DNA of 64,000 nucleotides from JABMQB01 sp963677475 (lineage in GTDB: Bacteria; Bacteroidota; Bacteroidia; Bacteroidales; Prolixibacteraceae). Below are positions 18,772-27,293 of the stretch, in pieces. The DNA is taken from NCBI GenBank assembly GCA_963677475.2, contig CAXXQD010000016.1, forward strand, positions 62,001 through 126,000, given 5' to 3'. A program made the position numbers and the translations under genes. Each line of letters opens with the position of its first letter. The first letter of the stretch is position 1. The notes beneath the pieces were generated by a model, which did no database searches, was not told where the DNA came from, and saw nothing but the letters and a program-made list of their open reading frames with translations.

Positions 18772-20023
18772 CTAACAATGCCTTTTGTGCACTTTGGCAA
18801 CACGTTTAAAGCCTTCTTCAATTTTTCCCATATCATACACTAATGGACCAAACGAAATGCGAATTCCATTCTTCAATGAATCACCAAATCCTCCACCAGG
18901 AACAAATACAACCCCGGTCTTTTTTAAAACATTGGATACAAACTCGTCGCCATCCATGCCAACATCCACTACAGAATATAAACCTCCTTCAGGAACGGTA
19001 TATCTTGAAGAAAGGTATTTTTCGATGCATTGGCATAAAAACCTGGATGCATTCTGGTAATCATCGTTAATTTTTTCGATGTATTGCCTTAGGGCACCGC
19101 TTTTCAATCCTTCATTGATATAATTTGTCAAAGTCATTTGATGAATGGTATCCGGACAAAGAACCACGCTTTGTTGCACAACTTTCAAAGCTTCAACAAT
19201 ATTTGGCGTTGCTTCGAGCCAGCCTAAACGACGGCCCAAGCCCCTGCACCATTTTGAGTTGGAATACAACTTCACAAGGTTTGGATAATCATTTGGGGTA
19301 TATGAAAAATATTCAGGGATTTCATTACCATAAATAAAAGTATTGTAGGCAAAATCAATCGCCACAAAACAATCGTATTTAAGTGCACTTTCGAGCATTC
19401 GCTTCACAAAAAAGTCTGGTAACATTTTTCCGGTTGGATTATCGGGACTGGAAAACAATACCAATTTTGGCCGTTCTTTTTCAAGGAACAAATCGAAATT
19501 GGCAGCCAATTTTACTTCATCTTCTGCATACGTCCATTTTTCGGCATCAAAAACAGGGAAATGCACCGTTTCACAATTAACGCTCATTTCAATCTGTTCG
19601 GGATAATTTGCATAAGCCGGATCAAGCAATGCAATTTTATCGTGAGGGTTCAATAATACTTTGAACAGGGAAAGTGCCAACTGGGTAGAGTTCGCCCCAA
19701 TAATGATGTTTTCTTCGCTGGAAGATTTAACCCCAAAAAACTCCTCGTTAAATGCAAGGATTGCTTTTTTCATCTCCGGGCTTCCGTCGGAAGGACTATA
19801 AGCCCCGGTTTTATGGAACAAATCCTTATCGCTGGGCAATATCGACGTATTCCTGTCGTAATTCTTCCGGGGCAAGATGATTAACCCAACCTCCGGCAAA
19901 AGAAATAACATCGTTTGGGTCTAAGCCCATCTTTACCAGGTTTGCCGGACTTGCCATTTCCATGATTCTCCTGATTGGAGAAGAAGTAACCCCGTTTTTA
20001 AATGAATCAGCTAATGTTAACAT
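18772..20023 (-). pseudogene. PLP-dependent aminotransferase (class I/II), frameshifted
   Basis: The gene reads in two overlapping frames. The first (20023 to a stop at 19826) encodes the N-terminus, ending ...EELRQEYVDIAQR. The second resumes with DKDLFHKTGAYSPSDG and continues to 18772. The join falls in GCCCAGCGATAAGG near 19830: a shift of one base restores one protein of about 417 residues. It looks like a fold-type I aminotransferase of the LL-DAP or 2-aminoadipate kind. Visible landmarks are SPDNPTGKM, FVAIDFAYN and SNSKWCRGLGRRLGW, whose Ser-x-Ser-Lys is the PLP-binding Lys region. As the sequence stands the enzyme cannot be made as one chain, so it is either a recent pseudogene or a sequencing error. 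The second-frame ATG at 19911 is not a real start. Confidence 0.85.
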
Positions 20024-20087
20024 ATATTTTGGTTTTTTCTTATGATTTAGATGGACGAAGCCAAAGTTTTATCTTAATTTATCTGCA

Positions 20088-20354
20088 CTATCTTACAATA
20101 TACATATCATTCTCGCTATTATTCTCATTGTATTTCGCTTTAATAAAAATTTCATGAATATTATTCATGAAAAAATTTTCAAGCCAAAATCCCTCAGGCA
20201 AAATGCACTTAAACAACTCATGAAATATTTGATAACTATCATCCCAATAATAAAAATGAACCTCATTTTTTTCTCCAAAATAATCATAACTGACACCTAA
20301 CATTAAATTATCTTTCGGGTAAAAATTTAAAAATTGAGGGGAAATAGTTAACAT
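20088..20354 (-). CDS. Hypothetical protein, 88 residues
   Basis: A short open frame with low GC and a plausible ATG. The product is aromatic-rich (SYDYFG, HFYYWDDSY, WLENFFMNN) and acidic, with no signal peptide or transmembrane segment. No family is recognised. It lies between the broken transketolase tail and the broken aminotransferase, where little selective constraint is evident, so it could be a fragment of a larger lost gene. The coding call is uncertain. Confidence 0.4.
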   Translation of the reverse strand: MLTISPQFLNFYPKDNLMLGVSYDYFGEKNEVHFYYWDDSYQIFHELFKCILPEGFWLENFFMNNIHEIFIKAKYNENNSENDMYIVR

Positions 20355-20472
20355 ATCGCCATGATTCCCTAAAAGATATAGAATTCAAAATCCAAGTAAT
20401 CTATGTAATGGAATTTATGGCACCTCAAAATTTCATATTTTAATTTACTTTTTTGCAATTGTTTTTTCTGCA

Positions 20473-20588
20473 GCTTTCACAATATCTTCCACACTCATTT
20501 CATAATAATCCAATAGCTCTTGTGGCAATCCTGAGCCAGGGAACTTATCGCGAGCTTTTACAATATCTTTCACACTCATTTCATAATA
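20473..20588. repeat. 35-bp direct repeat at the 3' end of the transketolase C-subunit gene
   Basis: Positions 20473-20507 and 20554-20588 are the same 35-bp sequence with two mismatches, 81 bp apart (27 codons). Read on the minus strand, both encode YYEMSV(K/E)DIVKA. The distal copy, after DKFPGSG...LLD, looks like the natural C-terminal tail. The proximal copy is joined to the end of the intact reading frame one base out of phase. Confidence 0.8.
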
Positions 20589-21423
20589 GGCCAATGCGTG
20601 AGATCGGAACCGGACAATTTTCGGCAGCTACTTCCATAATTGCACTTCCCAATCCGTTTATAATATTATGGTCTTCAGCGGTAACGGCTGCTCCACAATC
20701 TTTTAAAACTTTGGTCACCCCTTCCACATCAATGGGTTTTACGGTATGTACTTCCACAAGTGTGACACCAACTTCTTTTTTTGCCAAAAGCTCGCTGGCT
20801 TCCATAAGCCTTGGAAGCAAAATTCCATTTCCAAACAGGGCAATGTCATTGCCATTTTGTTGTAAGATATTGATCTTCCCTGGAACAAAAGGCGTATCTT
20901 TTTCAAATACCACCGGATCGCGTCCACTTCCCAAGCGGATATAAACTGGACCTGGTATAGATGCCGCTGCAATTGCCGCTTGTCTTGACTGATCGGCATC
21001 GGCTGGAACAATAATCGTCATGTTAGGAATTGTTCGAAGTATCCCAATATCTTCGAAAAACTGGTGTGTTGTACCTTCGCGCTCGCCTCCTGCAATTCCA
21101 CCGTTCACACCTGCCAGTTTCACATTTAAATTCGGGTAGGCAATAAATGTACGAATCTGTTCGCAGGCACGCATGGTAATAAAACCTGCGTAGGTTGCAA
21201 AAAACGGGGTCAATCCCTCCAGTGCAAGCCCGGCAGATGTTGCGGCAGCATTTTGTTCAGCAATACCAACTTCCACATATTGATCCGGGTATTTTTCCAC
21301 AAATTCGGTTGCCCGCATTGCCAATAAGCTATCGGCACAAACCAACATTATTTTATCGTCTTTTTCAGCTAAGGCATCTAAGCCCTGCATGAACCCTATT
21401 CGGGTGCTTTCTATTTTACTCAA
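20581..21423 (-). CDS. Transketolase, C-terminal subunit, truncated by frame disruption
   Basis: This 280-residue product carries the pyrimidine-binding half of a split transketolase. VEVGIAEQNAA contains the conserved Glu that activates thiamine diphosphate, and the start of the C-terminal domain is present. The apparent start is TTG at 21423, overlapping the end of the N-terminal subunit gene by 8 bp, which implies translational coupling. The frame stops early after RIGLL. The expected tail (DKFPGSG, then YYEMSVEDIVKA to AEKTIAKK, stop at 20445) follows in another frame behind a duplicated 35-bp segment. About 35-45 residues of the C-terminal domain are therefore lost or altered. Split transketolases occur both in the pentose phosphate route and in dedicated sugar pathways (apulose-phosphate transketolase is one example), so the substrate is open. 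Confidence 0.87.
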   Translation of the reverse strand: MSKIESTRIGFMQGLDALAEKDDKIMLVCADSLLAMRATEFVEKYPDQYVEVGIAEQNAAATSAGLALEGLTPFFATYAGFITMRACEQIRTFIAYPNLNVKLAGVNGGIAGGEREGTTHQFFEDIGILRTIPNMTIIVPADADQSRQAAIAAASIPGPVYIRLGSGRDPVVFEKDTPFVPGKINILQQNGNDIALFGNGILLPRLMEASELLAKKEVGVTLVEVHTVKPIDVEGVTKVLKDCGAAVTAEDHNIINGLGSAIMEVAAENCPVPISRIGLL

Positions 21424-22312
21424 GATCCAGTCCTCCTACAATTGACATTGCTAATTCACGTTCTTCATCGGTTGGCACTCGTTTATGCCAGGCATTATTT
21501 CCTTCCATAAAAGGCACGCCTTTCCCTTTTAAGGTCTTTGCCACAAAAACCACAGGTTGATCCGGATTTGGTGCATCCAGCTCCGGTAAAATAATCATTC
21601 CTTGCCTCTCTTCCCTTGATTTAGTACGTCCGCGTTTAGCGGCATTTTCAAGGGCAAGGGTCAGCTTTTCCATATCGTGCCCGTCAATTTCAACCGTGTA
21701 CCAACCGAATGCCCTCCACTTCTCAGGAAGGTTAACCAGGCCACTTATTTCTTCAACGGTTCCCCCACTCTGCTTGCCATTGTTATCAATAATCGCAATC
21801 AAATTATGCAATTTATTTTTTGCAATATTCATTGCTGCTTCCCACACAAGCCCTTCATTTAATTCGCCATCGCCCGTTAAAACAAACGTTAGCGTATCAT
21901 CGCCCCGACGTCGTGCAGCCAATGCCATACCCGTTCCCTGAGGCAAACCATGTCCAAGTGAACCAGAGGTTGCATCAACACCCGGAGTCAATTTCTGCAC
22001 CGGATGCCCCTGCAAACGTGAACCAAGGGAGCGTAAAGTTTTTAATTCGGCTGGTGGAAAGTAACCACGCCTTGCCAAAGCAGCATAATACACCGGGCAG
22101 GCATGCCCTTTTGACAAAATAAAACGGTCCCTCCCATTCCAATTCGGATTTTCAGGGTCCAACCTCATAATATCAAAATATAAAATTGCCAATATATCCG
22201 CAATAGACATACATGGTCCGGGATGCCCATCTCCGGCAAAATAAACCGTATTTACCACATCGCGGCGCAATTGAGTGGCCATTTTTGTTAAATGCTTAAT
22301 TCGTTCCGTCAT
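21416..22312 (-). CDS. Transketolase, N-terminal (ThDP-binding) subunit
   Basis: This 298-residue protein is the diphosphate-binding half of a split transketolase. It contains FAGDGHPGPCMS, LSKGHACPVYYAAL, GSLGHGLPQGTGMA and the thiamine-diphosphate motif GDGELNEG...IDNNGKQ (about residues 145-175). Length fits an N-terminal subunit, with the partner encoded directly downstream and overlapping by 8 bp. The complex transfers two-carbon ketol units between sugar phosphates in the cytoplasm. Position inside a glycan locus, away from other pentose-phosphate genes, suggests a role in a specialised sugar pathway rather than housekeeping; this is an inference. Confidence 0.93.
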   Translation of the reverse strand: MTERIKHLTKMATQLRRDVVNTVYFAGDGHPGPCMSIADILAILYFDIMRLDPENPNWNGRDRFILSKGHACPVYYAALARRGYFPPAELKTLRSLGSRLQGHPVQKLTPGVDATSGSLGHGLPQGTGMALAARRRGDDTLTFVLTGDGELNEGLVWEAAMNIAKNKLHNLIAIIDNNGKQSGGTVEEISGLVNLPEKWRAFGWYTVEIDGHDMEKLTLALENAAKRGRTKSREERQGMIILPELDAPNPDQPVVFVAKTLKGKGVPFMEGNNAWHKRVPTDEERELAMSIVGGLDLE

Positions 22313-22366
22313 CTCTATATCCTTTTCAAATCTGTTCCTAAAAACAGTCTTATTAAATTTATATTT

Positions 22367-23755
22367 TTACCAATCGTCGCTGCGGAAAGATGATACAGGC
22401 AATCCATCCGTTCCAAACAAAGAACCAACAGTAAAATCTTTAAATGCATAACGCACTGCCACTGGTTTTTCTACGCGAGGCGAAGAAACCACGACAGATT
22501 TTGCCCTTAAATATGTATCCGCCTTATAAAATACCTTGTCCTCTCCCGCAATTTCAAAACCAGTAAGTTCTTTGCCAAAAGTTGTAAGACCATTGGAAGC
22601 GTTGTTAAACGATATAATTATCTGATTCCCTTTAATTTCTATTGTATTAAAAGAAGGGCTTTTGTAACTAAAATCACGAACTCCATAGGTTTGTCCCAGT
22701 GCCCAAAGAGCCAGGCGTTCACCACCTTCTTTTTTATTCATCGGATGGATACTTGTTTCTTCTCCAACATCCATTAAAACTGCCATCCCGCTATTTGGGA
22801 TTTTATCCATTGCCTTTAATTGTGCTTCGCGAAGGTAGGCAGAATTTGCCTTTGCTTTGTTTGGTTTGAAAACTGCATAATCAAATGGGGCAATTTGTGC
22901 ATAATAAAATGGGAATTCCCCTATTCCCCACAACTCTCTCCATTCGGCAACCATTGTTGGAAACAATTCCAGATATCTTTCCGGTTCCTGATAATTGGTT
23001 TCTCCCTGATACCAAATACAGCCTTTAATTCCGTATCCGATCACCGGATTTAGCATACCATTAAAAAGTACTGTGGGCGTCCGATTTGCAACCGGGATTG
23101 AATCGCCCGGACCAGGTACCACTTTGTCTTCAAATGAAACAGCAGTTTCAGAGCTCATCCATGCCTGGATACAAGACCCGCCATAGCTCACTTCGATCAA
23201 TCCAATCGGGACATCCAACATTTCGTATAATAATTTCCCGAAATGATATCCTGTAGCACTAAAATTGCGTATGGCAGCGGGATCGGCAACTTTCCATTTT
23301 GCAGTAAATTCTTCCTGAGGAATTGTTTTTGAGTTTCTGGGAACAGTTAACACACGGATTTGCTCATTATGTGATTTAAGGATATCCATATTGGCTCCAA
23401 CAACAGGTTGTCCGGGAAACCCTTTCATTGGCATTTCCATATTTGATTGTCCTGAACAAATCCAGACTTCACCAATCATTACATTTTCTATGGTTAGCGG
23501 GGTTCCATCGCTGATGGTTAATTGATAAGGGCCACCTGCTCCTGGAGTTTGAATCTTCAATTTCCACTTACCATCCTTATCTGATTTTACTTCTACACTC
23601 TTATTTGCCCAAGAACCCGTAACCGTTACTGTTGTTTTTGGCGAACTCCACCCCCAAACAGCAACTTCGGCATTTTGTTGCAAAACCATGTTGTTTGCAA
23701 ATAGAGCTGGCATTTTAACTTCAGCAGAAACATTAGATATTGATAATCCTACCAA
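22367..23755 (-). CDS. Sialate O-acetylesterase-like SGNH esterase, 5' end frameshifted
   Basis: An exported carbohydrate esterase of the SGNH/SASA type: an N-terminal beta domain (MPALFANNMVLQQ, VWGWSSP), then the nucleophile block CSGQSNMEMP (about residue 100), WYQGETN (about 225) and the C-terminal SIHPMNK block with the catalytic His. The family removes acetyl groups from sugars, in pectin loci often from rhamnogalacturonan. The longest frame begins at a TTG inside the signal peptide. A good start (ATG at 23802, MFKK) lies just upstream but runs into a stop. Adding one base to the A5 run at 23792-23796 would join it to GLIKITYLVF...VSAEV, a normal signal peptide. The gene is thus either inactivated or misread in the homopolymer. 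Confidence 0.85.
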   Translation of the reverse strand: MVGLSISNVSAEVKMPALFANNMVLQQNAEVAVWGWSSPKTTVTVTGSWANKSVEVKSDKDGKWKLKIQTPGAGGPYQLTISDGTPLTIENVMIGEVWICSGQSNMEMPMKGFPGQPVVGANMDILKSHNEQIRVLTVPRNSKTIPQEEFTAKWKVADPAAIRNFSATGYHFGKLLYEMLDVPIGLIEVSYGGSCIQAWMSSETAVSFEDKVVPGPGDSIPVANRTPTVLFNGMLNPVIGYGIKGCIWYQGETNYQEPERYLELFPTMVAEWRELWGIGEFPFYYAQIAPFDYAVFKPNKAKANSAYLREAQLKAMDKIPNSGMAVLMDVGEETSIHPMNKKEGGERLALWALGQTYGVRDFSYKSPSFNTIEIKGNQIIISFNNASNGLTTFGKELTGFEIAGEDKVFYKADTYLRAKSVVVSSPRVEKPVAVRYAFKDFTVGSLFGTDGLPVSSFRSDDW

Positions 23756-23837
23756 TACTATAAAAACAAGGTAGGTGATCTTTATTAATCCTTTTTAAAC
23801 ATGTTTATTTTTAGTTTTTGTTCGTATTATTATGTAA

Positions 23838-26800
23838 TTAGTTGTTTGTAATTATTATTTGTACAGGACCAATTAAACCCGCGTTCAACAATGGTTTTCC
23901 TTCCAATCTATATGGAGCATTCGTCCAGGTAATTTGTTGTTCTTTGGGCAATTCATGATCTCCCTTAAGCCTGTTTGCCCAGGTATTTGTGACTGCTATT
24001 TCCAAAACATTTTCACCAGCTACCAAAGCCTCCGAAATGTTTACCCTGAAAGGAGCAGTCCAAATCGTACCACATTCTACCCCGTTTAATTTAACTTCAG
24101 CAATATTGGCTATTTCGCCCAAATCAATCCAGTATTCCTTATCCTGCTTTTCTAAAGCAAAATGGGTAGAATAAACAGCTGTTCCAGAATAATATTTTAT
24201 TTCCGGATTATTGCTTGTGCTCCAATCTGTAAGATTTTCGAAAATAACAGTTTCTTTGGGACCTCCCAATTCTTCCTTGAATTTCACCTCCCAATTTGCA
24301 TTTATTTCATGAACAAGGGCAAAATCTGGCCAATTTTTTTGATGCTTTGGCTGCGATCCAACTTTATCATCGCCAAAAATGACAAATACCGATTCATTGG
24401 CTTCAAAACGAAAAGGAACTATTGTTTTTCCATCCTGCTCCTTCCATTCATTGCATGAAACCGTATCTCCGGTAACCGGGAAATAAAAGTGTGGTGATTT
24501 TCCAGAAGTCCGAAACGATAGTGAAAGTTCCCTTTTTTCGTCCATTTGGTTTGAAACAAAATAAATGTCCTTATCATTGGTTTTCCTATGATTCCAGGCA
24601 ACATCTTTTGCCGGCTGTCTATTTTTATTGGTAGCTGTAAAGTCTTTATCGATCCCAGCTCCTACGAATGAGTTTGCCAAATAGGGTCCCTGAATAATAC
24701 GCCCTTTTCCTTTTTTCCAATAAATAAAAGAACCTTCGGCATCGCTATATTTTTCTTTCTTACCATCGTAAAGTTGATCGATAATTGATTTTAAAGTATT
24801 ATCCGTTTCTGGAGAGTTCTCAAACCCCGGTGTTTTAAATGGTTTATCCAGCATCATAATAGTTGCACCTGCTTCTGCCAAGTCAAGCAGTTTTTGAGCA
24901 ACTTCCACACTCATTAAACCTTTGTTGGGATTCATTTTCATTGTGCCCGGAATTATCAGAAGTTTATAACTTGCCCCACCGGGTAAAACAATTCTACCAT
25001 CCTGCACTTCGGCAAGGCGAAGCAAAGCATCCGGGTTAAACGAGTCGTATTTATAACCATTTAAGGGATCAATCCAATCTACAGGATCAGCAAGGTTTTT
25101 TAAGGTAGTAACGCCTCTGGGTTTTTGGCGCGTTGGTTGTCCTGTATTTTCCAAACGTATTTTTTCCGATTCCACCTTTTCATTTCCAAAAATACCCGGT
25201 AAAACTGGCACTAAACGATCAGGCAGTATTGCCCGCCTCGGAATTTCTTCTCCGGTGAAGACAGCAATATCAACCACTGGTACTCCCTGTTGCAACTGAT
25301 TATGGCAATTGTTAATGTAGGCAACCCAGGCTTTGCCAGGTTTCCACCAGGTTTGGTTTGGCTGAAAAAAGATTCCAACAACACCTACCGTTTTTCCCGG
25401 CTTTCTATCGGTCCACGGATCGTGAGCAAACACATGGAATATGACTTTGTTAATACCAATTGCAAAATTTCGGTCGAAGAGGGTTTTTAACATTCCGGGA
25501 TGCTCATCCCAATCTAGTCGTAATTCTGTCCCGCTTTCGGCCCTAACCAATTTTTTGCCGTAAATATGGGCTGCAGAAACAGCGTCTAAAATATCATTGG
25601 GTTTATCGTGCGAGGGGCTTCTGAACCAGAACTCGCCTGTAGGAGCCGCCGATTCACGATAATGCAACATCCCATCGCTTACAAAAACAGGAGCAACGCA
25701 TTCGGTGCTGTAACGACAGCCTTTTTCGTGTGCCAGTTTATTCATGGTGCCATGGTAATTATCGACCAACAATTCGGCAACGGTTTCCCTTATGTCGTAC
25801 AACACACGATCCGACAAATCAGCATTTTTTATTGGAACTCCAGCCATCACAGGCAAATATGCCAACAAATCATAGCCCCTGCGTTTCGCAAATTCCTCGA
25901 GAAATATGGGCGACCAATTTTGACTGCCACATTCCCAACTATCGTTATACAATTCCGTGATCACATTCTTTGAAATTTCTTTTCCGGCATTGTCATAAAA
26001 GGCTTCGAACCAATTTCTAAACTGGAGTTCAACTGCTTCAGGATTTAGTTTATCACATTCAAGCCCCATGCCTCCACCTCCAATATAATTGGTCAATCCA
26101 GTTGAAGTGTGCCCCATACGAAGGATAACCCATTTCCCATCTGGAACTTCCCATTCCAATTGTCCATCTTTATCTAAAAAGGAAGAAATATTTACAAGTT
26201 TATCGGGATCAACACAAACCGATTCAGGCAGGCAATGATCATTCGAATGCTTGCTAACCCTCCAGGCTGCTGCAGATTTTCCTTCAAAATGATGGATTTT
26301 CGCATCGCCCGACAATTCAATTCCCGACACTTTTAACTCGGGACTCCATTTGGCATCGTCCAGATCTTCTGCCCCGGGTTCCGTGCCTGATGGATCGAAC
26401 ACAAAACGGAAATATTTTGAGGAAACCGGTTCAATCAGATGTGTAACTGTTGCACCTCGGTCGTCCCAACCGTGGCGATAATCGTCAAGCCTTCCGTGCT
26501 TTTTAAATGTTTTTCCATCTGTGCTGGTTTCAATAAACATCCTGTTTGCCTGGTAATTATTCCATCCTGATTGCAAGGTAATTGAACGACATAAAAACGG
26601 CTCATTAAAAGAGTACTGTATCCAGCAAGGATCATCACTGGTAAACCTTCTTTCGTTTCCCTTAACTACCAGAAAAGAAGCATCTTTGCCTTTGACGTTG
26701 GTACTTACTTTTGGAATTATGTTGTAGGTTGAATTTCCAACACCTTCATAAGCTGGGTAGGCATAAACAGCAATGTCTTCGTAATAACCCTCAATTTTTT

Positions 26801-27284
26801 CCGGCTGTGGCAAAACATCCTTAAAGTGCTGGTTCCCTTCCACAATTGTATCCTTCCAAACCACTTTTTGCATTGAAAGTTCGGGCGTGATCCAAGGGCC
26901 ACCTGCCGCGGTAAAACCGTCACAGGGATGAATACCGAGTTTCAAACCCAGCCTATGTGCCTCGTTTACCATAAATTTCATCATATCCCACCACTCGGGC
27001 GTTAATTGTACAACAGGAGGTTCGGTAAAAGGTGGGTCGGCAGGTCCACGCACCGTAAACATCAGGGCGCCACCAATCCCATTCTCTTTCATTGCTTCCA
27101 AATCAGTTGTAATTCCTTTTTTTGTGATGCTGGCATCGGTTAAAAACCAGTAAACCCATGGCTTACCATCTTCAACTGTAATAGAGTTATCCGTTTTGTC
27201 AATTTTTGGATTTTGATTGTTTCCACAAGCAAGTAGGATCAAGCTTATGAATATAACTACAATATGTTTTTTTAAAATTCGCAT
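23838..27284 (-). CDS. GH106-type alpha-L-rhamnosidase, lipoprotein
   Basis: A 1148-residue lipoprotein (signal ends LILLACGNN, Cys at about residue 20). The opening of the mature part has the GH106 pattern: PWVYWFLTDASIT, AMKENGIGGALMF, then LTPEWWDMMKF and LGIHPCDGFTAAGGPW. The central region carries NVITELYNDSWECG and ECVAPVFVSDG, and the end has a galactose-binding-like jelly roll (WIDLGEIANIAEVKLNG, WTAPFRVNIS). GH106 enzymes remove alpha-L-rhamnose from pectins such as rhamnogalacturonan II. The gene starts a rhamnose block on the minus strand with RhaT and RhaM upstream. It is adjacent to the GH2 gene (9 bp from that gene's stop), suggesting one operon. Confidence 0.88.
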   Translation of the reverse strand: MRILKKHIVVIFISLILLACGNNQNPKIDKTDNSITVEDGKPWVYWFLTDASITKKGITTDLEAMKENGIGGALMFTVRGPADPPFTEPPVVQLTPEWWDMMKFMVNEAHRLGLKLGIHPCDGFTAAGGPWITPELSMQKVVWKDTIVEGNQHFKDVLPQPEKIEGYYEDIAVYAYPAYEGVGNSTYNIIPKVSTNVKGKDASFLVVKGNERRFTSDDPCWIQYSFNEPFLCRSITLQSGWNNYQANRMFIETSTDGKTFKKHGRLDDYRHGWDDRGATVTHLIEPVSSKYFRFVFDPSGTEPGAEDLDDAKWSPELKVSGIELSGDAKIHHFEGKSAAAWRVSKHSNDHCLPESVCVDPDKLVNISSFLDKDGQLEWEVPDGKWVILRMGHTSTGLTNYIGGGGMGLECDKLNPEAVELQFRNWFEAFYDNAGKEISKNVITELYNDSWECGSQNWSPIFLEEFAKRRGYDLLAYLPVMAGVPIKNADLSDRVLYDIRETVAELLVDNYHGTMNKLAHEKGCRYSTECVAPVFVSDGMLHYRESAAPTGEFWFRSPSHDKPNDILDAVSAAHIYGKKLVRAESGTELRLDWDEHPGMLKTLFDRNFAIGINKVIFHVFAHDPWTDRKPGKTVGVVGIFFQPNQTWWKPGKAWVAYINNCHNQLQQGVPVVDIAVFTGEEIPRRAILPDRLVPVLPGIFGNEKVESEKIRLENTGQPTRQKPRGVTTLKNLADPVDWIDPLNGYKYDSFNPDALLRLAEVQDGRIVLPGGASYKLLIIPGTMKMNPNKGLMSVEVAQKLLDLAEAGATIMMLDKPFKTPGFENSPETDNTLKSIIDQLYDGKKEKYSDAEGSFIYWKKGKGRIIQGPYLANSFVGAGIDKDFTATNKNRQPAKDVAWNHRKTNDKDIYFVSNQMDEKRELSLSFRTSGKSPHFYFPVTGDTVSCNEWKEQDGKTIVPFRFEANESVFVIFGDDKVGSQPKHQKNWPDFALVHEINANWEVKFKEELGGPKETVIFENLTDWSTSNNPEIKYYSGTAVYSTHFALEKQDKEYWIDLGEIANIAEVKLNGVECGTIWTAPFRVNISEALVAGENVLEIAVTNTWANRLKGDHELPKEQQITWTNAPYRLEGKPLLNAGLIGPVQIIITNN

Positions 27285-27293
27285 TTGATGGCA

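Noticed and set aside
19826..20023. A separate 65-residue protein upstream of the aminotransferase
   Set aside because: Its sequence continues naturally into the aminotransferase frame; it is the N-terminal part of the same gene before the frameshift.
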